IMG/VR virus record: IMGVR_UViG_3300034092_004203
Span: 1-20,081 of that record
Strand: one strand, 5' to 3'
Length of the DNA stretch: 20,081 nucleotides
Source of the DNA: a virus
Shown: positions 1 to 5,774 of the stretch, piece by piece
How positions within the stretch are numbered: position 1 is the stretch's first letter
How the letters are laid out: each line of letters starts with the position of its first letter
Position numbers and translations under genes: made by a program
The notes under the pieces: model-generated
Seen by the model: the letters and a program-made list of their open reading frames with translations, nothing else
What the model was told of the DNA's origin: nothing
Databases searched by the model: none

Positions 1-300
1 AACAAGGCCGCGCAGGCAACATTCATCGGGAGGAGTGCCGGCCCACAAACGGACGGGGATGGCACGACCCTGAATTTTGCCAACGTAGTGGTTCTCGGGT
101 ATGAGGCGCAGGCCAGCCGTGCGAATCAGGTGACTCTTGGCGGACCGACTACAACAGAAATAATCACACCCGCAACAAAAATCATTTTCGGCGCACTCCC
201 CAACTATGCCGACGACGCCGCCGCCGATGCGGACGCCGCGCTGATTTCCGGTAGCCTTTACCGCGTAGCAGGTGGCCGCCAGGTATTGCAGAAGCCATGA
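1..300 (+). CDS. Tail fibre/receptor-binding protein, C-terminal end (5' truncated)
   Basis: The frame is open from the first base and ends at the TGA at 298-300, so this is the last 99 residues of a longer protein. The fragment has the pattern FIGRSAG...LNFANVVVLGYEA...QVTLGG, which resembles the short beta-repeats of trimeric YadA-head-like phage fibres. The end, with YADDAAADADAALISGSLYR followed by a Gly-rich turn and a basic tail, resembles a common C-terminus of phage tail-fibre proteins. The role would be host recognition at the tail tip. The next gene starts inside its stop codon (ATGA), so the fibre and lysis genes are probably co-translated. The internal GTG/ATG codons near position 88 are not the real start. 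The fibre assignment rests on recognised sequence pattern only. Confidence 0.7.
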   Translation, partial: NKAAQATFIGRSAGPQTDGDGTTLNFANVVVLGYEAQASRANQVTLGGPTTTEIITPATKIIFGALPNYADDAAADADAALISGSLYRVAGGRQVLQKP

Positions 301-995
301 CCCACCCCAAACACCCGCCCCGCCCACGCGACACCCGCAGCCTGCTAGGCTCGCTGGCGGTGGCGGTCGTGATGCTCGCCGTCCTGTTAATGGGAACGTC
401 CTGCGCTCCGATCCCGCGTGCGATTATCCCACCAAAAGCCGAACTCGCCGCCTTAAACATAACCCCAGTCGTGCAAGCAGGAAAAGCCACCCGCACCGCC
501 GTCCGGGATGTGACCAGCGCCGGAAACGCAACGCGCGCGGCGGGGCGCAAGGTCAGCGACTCCACCCGCCGCCTCTCCGACTCCCTCGCCCGAGCCGTAG
601 CCCTTGCCACCGCCAACGCGGAGATCACCGCCGCCCTCGCCGAAACCCGCCGACTCGCCGCCGAGCTGGAGGCCAGCGTCTCCGAACTCTCCGCCGCTCT
701 CGCCTTCGCAGAAAAGCGGGAGCGCACCGCCATCCTCGCCGTCGATGACATGAGCGAAATCATCAACAACCTCCAAGCCGAGTCCGCCGCCCAAGCCGCC
801 GACATCGCCAACGCCGCCCGCACCGAGGAAACCCTTCGCACCCAAATTTCCGCCCTCGCCAAAATGCCCGACCAACTCGTCATCGCCCAAGACAAGCTCC
901 GCTGGTGGCGATGGTATGGGATCATCGTTTCCGCCGTCGCCTCGTTCATCCTCCTTGCCCTTATCTACCGCCCCCGCATCCCATTCATTTCCTAA
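297..995 (+). CDS. Candidate unimolecular spanin (lipoprotein with C-terminal membrane segment)
   Basis: The protein has 232 residues. Residues 1-36 form a basic N-terminus, a hydrophobic stretch and a possible lipobox ending GTSC (Cys36), although Gly at -3 is atypical. Residues about 75-195 are Ala/Glu/Arg-rich and likely to form long helical coiled coil. Residues about 203-224 are a strong membrane segment, flanked by Trp/Arg before it and RPR after it. An N-terminal lipid anchor, a periplasmic coiled coil and a C-terminal membrane anchor is the topology of u-spanins such as T1 gp11, which join the outer and inner membranes in the last step of lysis. The gene lies directly before the putative holin and endolysin genes. 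No similarity search was possible; it could instead be an unrelated phage lipoprotein. The ATG overlaps the upstream stop. Confidence 0.6.
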   Translation: MTHPKHPPRPRDTRSLLGSLAVAVVMLAVLLMGTSCAPIPRAIIPPKAELAALNITPVVQAGKATRTAVRDVTSAGNATRAAGRKVSDSTRRLSDSLARAVALATANAEITAALAETRRLAAELEASVSELSAALAFAEKRERTAILAVDDMSEIINNLQAESAAQAADIANAARTEETLRTQISALAKMPDQLVIAQDKLRWWRWYGIIVSAVASFILLALIYRPRIPFIS

Positions 996-1025
996 TTTCC
1001 TCCTAATTCCTAAAAAACTAGAACC

Positions 1026-1385
1026 ATGAAAAACACACCTATCGTATCATTCCTCCTCCGCTACTGGTGGATCGTCCTCGTCGTCGTCGCTTGCGTCTGG
1101 CTCGTATTCAGCCCCGGCGCATTCCGGTTGCTTGATCTGTTCGTGTATCTCCCCTGCGCGTTCGGGATCACCGTGGGGCTGCCGCTCCTCTGGCGGAACA
1201 TTTTCCACTCAAAAACCACCGACGCGGACGTGGACTCCGGCGACTACGCCCGCTTCTACCGCCAGCTCGACACGAAAACCCGCTGCCTCATCGTCACCTT
1301 CCAATGGCTCGGCTACGTCATCGCCAGCGCGATCATCGTCGCGGGATTCCTCATTTTCCTCGCCGGCCTGCCCGTTTCCCAATGA
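1026..1385 (+). CDS. Multi-pass membrane protein, holin candidate
   Basis: The protein has 119 residues with three hydrophobic segments at about 13-31, 35-54 and 91-114. A charged, acidic stretch (KTTDADVDSGDYARFYRQLD) lies between the second and third. The size and number of membrane segments would suit a class I holin, and the position between the candidate spanin and the endolysin supports a lysis role. I do not recognise a specific holin family. It could also be an accessory inner-membrane protein. The leader (about 996-1025) is A/C/T-rich and has no Shine-Dalgarno sequence. The stop codon overlaps the start of the endolysin gene. Confidence 0.55.
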   Translation: MKNTPIVSFLLRYWWIVLVVVACVWLVFSPGAFRLLDLFVYLPCAFGITVGLPLLWRNIFHSKTTDADVDSGDYARFYRQLDTKTRCLIVTFQWLGYVIASAIIVAGFLIFLAGLPVSQ

Positions 1386-2014
1386 CCCCGCTCGCGCTCG
1401 CCGTTGTCTGTTGCCTTCTCGCCGCTCCTACCGTGGCAAGCGCAAACCCGCGCCACGCAACCCAAGAGCAACGCTGGCAATCCGCCCAAATCCGCCCCGC
1501 GTGGCAATCCCGCGTGGATGCTGCCGTCTCCCGATACCAGCGGACGCGGGAACGCTACCAGCGCATCGAGAACATGCGCCGCTCTCCCTCCGTCCCCGCC
1601 CGCGTGATTTTCCTATTGCATGGCCGCGAGTCCACCTGGAACTTCGGGAAACACCTTCACGAAGGCTCACCGCTCACCGCGCGCACCCGCTGGATACCCA
1701 AAGGCCGCCCGCTGCGAGGCTCCCCGCCCTTCACCTGGGAGCAAAGCGCGGAGGATGCCCTGTATCTCCTCAAGGATATGGAAAACTGGGACTGGAGCAC
1801 CATAGGAGCCACCCTCCAAAACATCGAGACCTACAACGGCCTCGGCTACCAGCGATACCGCAAAGGCACGCCCTCCCCCTATCTCTGGAGCGGGACGACG
1901 GTTTATGAGCGCGGAAAATACGTCGCCGACGGTCGATTCAGTTCCATCGCCGTGGACAAGCAGCTCGGCTGCGCCGCGATCCTGAAAGCCTTTCACCTCC
2001 AAAACATCAAATAG
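1382..2014 (+). CDS. Secreted endolysin (lysozyme-like muramidase candidate)
   Basis: The protein has 210 residues when started at the ATG at 1382, which overlaps the preceding stop as ATGA. An in-frame start 78 nt upstream would run through the previous gene and spoil the signal peptide. Residues 1-21 are a Sec signal with a hydrophobic core and an ASA cleavage site. Residues about 73-205 contain HGRESTWNFGKHLHEG, PLTARTR, PPFTWEQSAEDAL, YNGLGYQRYR, SPYLWSGT and KYVADGRF. I associate this set with a phage and bacterial lysozyme-like family, with Glu83 as the probable catalytic acid. It would cut peptidoglycan glycan strands. A Sec signal suggests export without the holin, as in signal-endolysin systems. 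The fold assignment is from memory of the motif pattern, so the exact bond cleaved is not certain. Confidence 0.75.
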   Translation: MTPLALAVVCCLLAAPTVASANPRHATQEQRWQSAQIRPAWQSRVDAAVSRYQRTRERYQRIENMRRSPSVPARVIFLLHGRESTWNFGKHLHEGSPLTARTRWIPKGRPLRGSPPFTWEQSAEDALYLLKDMENWDWSTIGATLQNIETYNGLGYQRYRKGTPSPYLWSGTTVYERGKYVADGRFSSIAVDKQLGCAAILKAFHLQNIK

Positions 2015-2016
2015 CC

Positions 2017-2412
2017 ATGCGCCAGCCTAGCCCCGGTAACACCACCAACGCCCGCCTTGGGAATCTTGAAGCAGCCGTGGCGGGGATCGCCTCGGAAGTC
2101 TCCGCGTTCCTCAAAGAAAGCCATGAGCACCGAGAGCGCATCGAGCGCGATCAGGCCGCAATCTGGACAGCCGTAAAGGAACAGGGCGACCGATTCACCG
2201 CCGCCGTTGACCGCATCTCCACGCGCGGCGCTCTCTCCTGGCCTGCCATCGTCATCACCATCGGCATGATTCTCGGACTCATCACCAGCATCGCGGTGAT
2301 CGCCGAGAAAATCGCGGAGGCTCGTCTCCAGCAACATGTCATCCGCATGGACTACATGGAGGAGATCCGCGAGATCGAGAATGGACATGTCAGGGAGTTG
2401 ATGGGGAAGTGA
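2017..2412 (+). CDS. Coiled-coil membrane protein, last gene of lysis cassette
   Basis: The protein has 131 residues. Residues 12-70 are a charged helical region (NLEAAVAGIASEVSAF...EHRERIERDQAAIW), residues 73-95 are a membrane segment (WPAIVITIGMILGLITSIAVI), and the tail is again helical and charged. The helical region followed by one membrane span recalls XhlA-type holin accessory proteins and some phage membrane anchors, but the long C-terminal tail differs. It starts 2 nt after the endolysin stop and so belongs to the same operon. A role in lysis timing, or as a second holin component, is inference from position. The gene ends only 11 nt before the end of the convergent integrase gene, and I see no terminator in that gap. 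Confidence 0.6.
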   Translation: MRQPSPGNTTNARLGNLEAAVAGIASEVSAFLKESHEHRERIERDQAAIWTAVKEQGDRFTAAVDRISTRGALSWPAIVITIGMILGLITSIAVIAEKIAEARLQQHVIRMDYMEEIREIENGHVRELMGK

Positions 2413-2423
2413 TGTGTGTGTGA

Positions 2424-3659
2424 TCAAATATCTTCAAGCAAGGCGAACCACTGCCTTCCAAACCCCGCCGGAATCGGCCTCCGGTAATTCGTCTCAATCA
2501 CCTTCGGGGAATTTCCCATCCGCTCCGCCGTCCGGTTGTAATCATTCCCGGAAAGCTGTAACGCATAGGTGATCGCCGAGTGCCGGAGAACATCCGCCGG
2601 CCATGCCATCCCCATCGATCTCGCCAGCTTCGAAAGCTCCTCCCGCGCCCGCGTGAGACACACCCGATCCGTCGCCTCCGGAGCGTGAGTTTCCTGCCAG
2701 CGCGTAAAAAAGGCCAACACCTCCGCCTCCAAGGGAACCCACCGCTCCCGCGCCGTTTTCCCCGCCACATCCGGATCCAGATGCAGCATCCCATGATCCA
2801 GATCCATCGACTCCCACCGAATCTTGCAGCACTCCGATGGACGGCATCCCACCCACCCAGCCATGACCAGATAGGATAGATATCGCGGGCAGTCCTTCAG
2901 CACCCGCGCCAAGAACCGTTTCCCCTGGGTCGGAGTGAAAATTTCCGGAGCCTTATCCGGCAATCGTGGCCTCTTAACCGCCGCCGTCGGCAATGGCCGC
3001 GCCTCCGGCCACATCCCCAGCGTCCGACACCGCGCGAAAAACGTCCCCGCCTGGGTCAGCCGGTTACGCGCCGTGCGGATGGATTTCCCCACCTCGTAAA
3101 CAAACCGCTCCACATCCTCCCGCGTAACCTCCGCCAACCGCTTCTCCGGCATCAGCCGCCCCATGTGATCGAGCGCCACCCGCATCGTGTTTCGCGTAGC
3201 CCCGCGCGAGTGATCATACTCCGCCCGCACGATCCGCAACGCCTCCGCCAACGTGCAATCCATCACAGCCCCCGGACCGGAAACCATGAAATAATCCACA
3301 GCCTCCCGCAACCGTCCCGCCGATCCCGCCCGCTCGGAGGCCGCCATCATCTCTGAAACCATCCTGCCCAGATCCAAGCCCTGCGCCGCCGCCAGCGATT
3401 TCAGCGCATCCATCGCCTCCGCCTCGCCCGCCTTCACCCACCGCTCGCCCGTCCCCCTGGCGAGCTTCCGCGCCTTTTCCCCCGCCCACTCCATCGCATC
3501 ACTCTCCGTCCCCCGCGTCGTTTTTTTCCAGGCACCGCCCTCCCGCCAACGAATCGAAAACCGCCCATCCGCCCGCCGGTCAACCATCACCCCCACCCCC
3601 TCAAAAGCCACCCGCCGTGGATAACTCTCCCCCGCTCCCATCTTCTTCTTCGCAGCCAT
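2424..3659 (-). CDS. int: Tyrosine-recombinase phage integrase
   Basis: The protein has 411 residues and would integrate and excise the phage at the attP site upstream of it. An N-terminal arm-binding-like region (about 20-70, IRWREGGAWKKTTRG) is followed by a core-binding SAM-like domain (about 135-230) and a catalytic domain (about 240-400). Visible catalytic residues are Arg273 (GCRPSE), Lys301 in the beta-hairpin (GKTARERWVPL), Arg359 (DVLRHSAITYAL) and the nucleophile Tyr392 (ETNYRRP). Two common active-site positions differ: Asp356 replaces the His of HxxR, and Asn383 (MGNSP) replaces the usual His or Trp. Related integrases I recall also vary at these sites, so I expect it to be active. 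The ATG at 3659 is directly downstream of the att repeats, which suggests that integrase binding could affect its own expression. Confidence 0.93.
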   Translation of the reverse strand: MAAKKKMGAGESYPRRVAFEGVGVMVDRRADGRFSIRWREGGAWKKTTRGTESDAMEWAGEKARKLARGTGERWVKAGEAEAMDALKSLAAAQGLDLGRMVSEMMAASERAGSAGRLREAVDYFMVSGPGAVMDCTLAEALRIVRAEYDHSRGATRNTMRVALDHMGRLMPEKRLAEVTREDVERFVYEVGKSIRTARNRLTQAGTFFARCRTLGMWPEARPLPTAAVKRPRLPDKAPEIFTPTQGKRFLARVLKDCPRYLSYLVMAGWVGCRPSECCKIRWESMDLDHGMLHLDPDVAGKTARERWVPLEAEVLAFFTRWQETHAPEATDRVCLTRAREELSKLARSMGMAWPADVLRHSAITYALQLSGNDYNRTAERMGNSPKVIETNYRRPIPAGFGRQWFALLEDI

Positions 3660-3679
3660 AAAAAACCCCTAACCCAATC

Positions 3680-3704
3680 TGACACCAAATGACACCAAAA
3701 AAAG
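3680..3704 (+). repeat. Tandem arm-type repeats, integrase side of attP
   Basis: Two copies of TGACACCAAA lie head to tail with a 10-bp period, one turn of the DNA helix. The second copy extends to TGACACCAAAAAAAG. They lie between the integrase start and the att core and are probable integrase arm-binding sites. Confidence 0.65.
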
Positions 3705-3705
3705 A

Positions 3706-3734
3706 CCCCATTTTGCCCCATTTTACCCCATTAT
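3706..3734 (+). repeat. Three tandem 10-bp CCCCATTTT repeats in attP
   Basis: CCCCATTTTG, CCCCATTTTA and CCCCATTAT follow each other at 3706, 3716 and 3726. The 10-bp phasing puts each copy on the same face of the helix, as expected for a protein array. The set lies between the TGACACC repeats and the core and covers the probable integrase promoter region. It could bind an excisionase, a host bending protein or the integrase. The protein bound is unknown. Confidence 0.6.
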
Positions 3735-3761
3735 GACCAAAACCAAAAACCGCACCCCAAC

Positions 3762-3795
3762 AAAAAACCCTTGAATCTAAAAGGATTCAAGGGTT
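3762..3795 (-). terminator. Rho-independent terminator between tRNA-Gly end and integrase
   Basis: On the minus strand a perfect 12-bp stem (arms AACCCTTGAATC and GATTCAAGGGTT, at 3784-3795 and 3766-3777) encloses a 6-nt loop and is followed by a T run. It lies 6 nt beyond the CCA of the tRNA-Gly fragment and upstream of the integrase gene on the same strand. After integration it would end tRNA-Gly transcription before it reached int. Confidence 0.85.
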
Positions 3796-3801
3796 GGAAA
3801 A

Positions 3802-3824
3802 TGGAGCGGGCGATGAGATTCGAA
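3802..3824 (-). other. tRNA-Gly 3' end fragment (att core)
   Basis: Read on the minus strand, the 23 nt correspond to tRNA positions 54-76: T-loop TTCGAAT, T-stem 3' strand CTCAT, acceptor 3' strand CGCCCGC, discriminator T and an encoded CCA. The CCCGC-T-CCA ending is characteristic of bacterial tRNA-Gly, whose acceptor begins GCGGG. The sequence upstream (3825 onward) cannot form the other T-stem strand or the anticodon arm, so this is only the part a phage carries to restore the tRNA on integration. Confidence 0.82.
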
Positions 3825-3887
3825 ACCTTCGGGGAATCTTTGTGGAATAAGCCTTTACGCTCTTTTTTTAGGGTAATGACTCCAACT

Positions 3888-3902
3888 TGACACCAAAAAA
3901 AG
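3888..3902 (+). repeat. Arm-type repeat, distal side of attP
   Basis: TGACACCAAAAAAAG is identical to 3690-3704 and has the same orientation, but lies on the other side of the tRNA-Gly core. It abuts the end of the minus-strand gene 3906-4373. Confidence 0.65.
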
Positions 3903-3905
3903 GCA

Positions 3906-4373
3906 TTAAAAACCGTCGATTTTTGCTTTTTCTGCATCGGCTTTTTTCTCCGCAGTGAAGTCCAAATACTCCTTCGTCATCACAAAAAGACGACTTTCCA
4001 CCGTGTCATATGAAGCGGCTCTTGAAGCGTTTGGGGTGAAGAACTTCCGATTTATGAAATCGATGTCATCTGAGGCGGTCCACTCCTGGCCGCCTCCGTT
4101 CGCCTTGAGCAGGGTCGCGATCTCAACGTCGCTGATCTTTGGGTTAAAAATGCCGCCGGGTTCTTTTTTATGCTGGAAACTCAAAGCTCCCGCCCGCCCT
4201 TTGTGAAACATAACCGCAATCATCCAACCTTCTTTTTCAAAGGCCATGACTCCATTCTCGTTATCGACTTCGATTTCTTTTCCGTAGCGCTTTCGGCATT
4301 CTTGAACCGTTTCACCAAGCCGCGCCGATGCGGGAGAAGCCATCGCCAAAACCAGAAAAAGAAAAACCTTCAT
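3906..4373 (-). CDS. Small secreted protein, possible lysogenic-conversion (moron) gene
   Basis: The protein has 155 residues. Residues 1-17 are a short Sec signal (MKVFLFLVLAMASPASA). The mature part starts RLGETVQECRKRYGKE and continues as a soluble protein with an alternating hydrophobic pattern and no recognised catalytic motif. The opening RLGET..C..RYG resembles small secreted proteins that I associate with Verrucomicrobiota genomes; their function is not known to me. The gene lies between attP and the antirepressor, on the lysogenic strand, and looks less GC-rich than the lytic genes. These traits fit a prophage-expressed accessory gene acquired separately, which is inference. No Shine-Dalgarno sequence is visible, and a hairpin includes the start codon. 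Confidence 0.7.
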   Translation of the reverse strand: MKVFLFLVLAMASPASARLGETVQECRKRYGKEIEVDNENGVMAFEKEGWMIAVMFHKGRAGALSFQHKKEPGGIFNPKISDVEIATLLKANGGGQEWTASDDIDFINRKFFTPNASRAASYDTVESRLFVMTKEYLDFTAEKKADAEKAKIDGF

Positions 4374-4401
4374 GCCCGCGTGTAGCTGACATGAAGGTTT
4401 T
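4363..4401 (-). terminator. Inverted repeat with T-rich tail spanning a start codon
   Basis: Arms AAAACCTTCATG (4363-4374) and CATGAAGGTTTT (4390-4401) are perfect 12-bp complements around a 15-nt loop. On the minus strand the stem is followed by TTCTTTTTC, so it could terminate the antirepressor transcript. The 3' arm also contains the ATG of the secreted-protein gene. A stem here would hide that start codon in read-through RNA. Confidence 0.55.
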
Positions 4402-4419
4402 GGGTCAAGCCGAAAAAAA

Positions 4420-5145
4420 TCAGCGGATGCTTACGATCTTCTCGCAGGTGCGCTCGTAGGTGGCGAATCTGGCGTTGATGCGGAGGAAGTGGCCGGCTCT
4501 TACCAGGCTTTCCATGAGGGTGCCGAGAGCGCATTCCCGCCCTCTGCCCGCCTTGATTTTCATGATGCGGTGAGTGGTGGGGAGTATTGAGAAAAGATCC
4601 TTGATCCTGTATTGGCTGCCGTGGGAGGTGGAGGCGAGCAGATCCCGGGTTTCCTCGTCTCCCATGCCGGATTCGTTCACTTCCCGTAGCTCCAAGTCCT
4701 TCCGCTCGCGGGTGGAAAGCGGGGGGAATGCGGAGAGGGCGAGCTTTGCCGCGTCCCTCGATTCCATGCCCATGTCCATGAGTTCCTTCACAAAGACCGT
4801 GATCGCGTGTTCCCGCGTGCCGTAGATGCCGCGTTTGCGAATCGAAGGGAGGACTTCCGTGAATACCCATTTCTGAAAAGCTTTCGCCTCCGCCTTGCGG
4901 GATTTGAACACGAGCCGGTAAAGGCCGGGTTCATTTACGAGCGCCATCTGCTGACTTCCGCCAAGGGTGTCGGCATTAGCGACCCCCTTTTCGTCTTCTT
5001 CAAGCGTGGTGAGCGCATCGCGGTTGTTCGCAATGCCGAGGACTGCGCAAACGTCTTTGGCGACAAACCAAGGAGAGCCGCCGATAATTGTGGTTCTGAG
5101 TGTAGATTCCCCAAAAAGAAACGGAGTGATGGTGTTGGTGTTCAT
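4420..5145 (-). CDS. BRO-N family phage antirepressor
   Basis: The protein has 241 residues. Residues about 8-109 match the BRO-N/Ant N-terminal pattern: LRTTIIGGSPWFVAKDVCAVLGIAN, LEEDEKGVANADTLGG, ALVNEPGLYRLVFKSRKAEAKAFQKWVFTEVLPSIRKRGIYG. The C-terminal 130 residues are helical and charged, and I do not recognise them. Members of this family bind DNA or phage repressors and promote lytic development. I chose the ATG at 5145 because an upstream in-frame extension to 5277 would overlap the repressor gene and lacks family similarity. It follows the repressor by 61 nt on the same strand, so both are probably made from one transcript, which is an unusual way to express an antirepressor. The BRO-N call is solid. 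The target is inferred. Confidence 0.87.
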   Translation of the reverse strand: MNTNTITPFLFGESTLRTTIIGGSPWFVAKDVCAVLGIANNRDALTTLEEDEKGVANADTLGGSQQMALVNEPGLYRLVFKSRKAEAKAFQKWVFTEVLPSIRKRGIYGTREHAITVFVKELMDMGMESRDAAKLALSAFPPLSTRERKDLELREVNESGMGDEETRDLLASTSHGSQYRIKDLFSILPTTHRIMKIKAGRGRECALGTLMESLVRAGHFLRINARFATYERTCEKIVSIR

Positions 5146-5206
5146 GTTTGTGTGGTTGGTGAGAGGTTTCAGTTTTTGTTGCAATAGAGACACGGGTGGA
5201 ATGGGG

Positions 5207-5677
5207 TCATCCGTTTCCCTCAGAGCTAGTGCGGGAGTAGTTGGGATAGGAGGTTTCGTCCTCCGCCACCTTCTCAATAGCTTGGAGGTTTGGAAGAAAA
5301 GGCATGCCGAGATCTAAGGCTGTCTGCCTGGCTTGCTCATCATAGGCCAGATAGTCCCGTATCCTGTCTGCGATCCAAGAAGAAGGCGTCATTCCGCGCT
5401 TGGTCGCAATGATGGTGATAACCCGCCATTGCATAGGAGTTAGCTCAAGGACGTTCTTGAGCTGGGGCTGGTTCACGATCTCGAAAGGCATCTTTCCAAA
5501 AAAGTAGAGATCTAGAAGGGATTTTTCTGCATCTGAAAGGGCTCGCTTGCCTCCCTCCACTTTAGAAATCGCGTTGATCGGTATGCCAAGTAGGTCTGCG
5601 ATTTCCGTTTGATTCATCCCTTTTGAGCCTCGGATGAAGCGCAAATTTTCTGCGGTGACTTCGGTGTATTCGTTCAT
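5207..5677 (-). CDS. XRE-family transcriptional repressor (lysogeny regulator)
   Basis: The protein has 156 residues. Residues about 8-60 form an XRE/Cro-CI helix-turn-helix: LRFIRGSKGMNQTEIADLLGIPINAISKVEGGKRALSDAEKSLLDL. Residues 80-156 are helical and of unknown fold. No S24/LexA-type Ser-Lys protease region is apparent and the protein is short for one, so RecA-driven self-cleavage looks unlikely. It is transcribed divergently from the early operon across a 97-bp region holding several CGCAA half-sites, which is the expected place for its operators. It would shut off the early genes at 5775 onward and probably regulate itself. It is the first gene of the minus-strand lysogeny operon. Confidence 0.85.
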   Translation of the reverse strand: MNEYTEVTAENLRFIRGSKGMNQTEIADLLGIPINAISKVEGGKRALSDAEKSLLDLYFFGKMPFEIVNQPQLKNVLELTPMQWRVITIIATKRGMTPSSWIADRIRDYLAYDEQARQTALDLGMPFLPNLQAIEKVAEDETSYPNYSRTSSEGNG

Positions 5678-5709
5678 TTCGAGAGAACCTTAAAAAAAAA
5701 ATTACCAAA

Positions 5710-5769
5710 TCGCAAGTTTTTTCTTGTCGCAACTTCCTAAATGGTATTTTATCGCTTGCGTAATCGCAA
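5710..5769. promoter_or_regulatory. Divergent control region with CGCAA operator half-sites
   Basis: CGCAA occurs at 5711-5715, 5728-5732 and 5765-5769, with the inverted form TTGCG at 5756-5760. The last two make a near-perfect palindrome, TTGCGTAATCGCAA (5756-5769), 5 bp before the first early ATG. On the minus strand TTGCGA (5769-5764) and TACCAT (5746-5741) are 17 bp apart and could be a weak repressor promoter. The early promoter is not clear, though TATTTT at 5745-5750 is a possible -10. Binding by the divergent XRE repressor is inferred. Confidence 0.6.
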
Positions 5770-5774
5770 ACGAC

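Larger units (their letters stand above)
3680..3902. other. attP: Phage attachment site attP (core plus arm sites)
   Basis: A 23-nt tRNA-Gly 3' end (3802-3824) forms the likely core. The motif TGACACCAAA occurs at 3680-3689, 3690-3699 and 3888-3897. The last two extend to an identical 15-mer, TGACACCAAAAAAAG, at 3690-3704 and 3888-3902, one on each side of the core. Arm-type repeats flanking a core next to an integrase gene are the hallmark of a tyrosine-recombinase attP. Phage genes continue on both sides and no complete tRNA is present, so this is not a simple attL or attR. The exact crossover point cannot be fixed without the bacterial attB sequence. Confidence 0.8.

Noticed and set aside
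182-949. Minus-strand open frame (255 codons) opposite the candidate spanin
   Set aside because: It runs against the tail-fibre/lysis operon. The Ala/Arg/Ser-rich product has no motif, while the plus frame has a coherent lipoprotein, coiled-coil and membrane layout.
1304-1384. Upstream in-frame start for the endolysin
   Set aside because: It would add an Arg-rich sequence overlapping the previous gene in another frame and bury the Sec signal. The ATG at 1382 gives a clean signal peptide and an ATGA overlap.
3802-3824. tmRNA 3' end as the att core
   Set aside because: The acceptor strand CGCCCGC plus discriminator T fits tRNA-Gly; tmRNA ends normally pair with GGGG at the 5' end and have A as discriminator.
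3861-3868. T-run as a terminator for the secreted-protein gene
   Set aside because: No stem precedes it in the correct orientation; on the minus strand this run reads as A residues.
3802-3880. Intact tRNA-Gly gene
   Set aside because: Only positions 54-76 match. The sequence beyond 3824 cannot form the T-stem 5' strand, anticodon arm or D-arm.
5146-5277. N-terminal extension of the antirepressor to 5277
   Set aside because: It would overlap the end of the repressor gene and encodes a Pro/Arg-rich stretch unlike BRO-N proteins.
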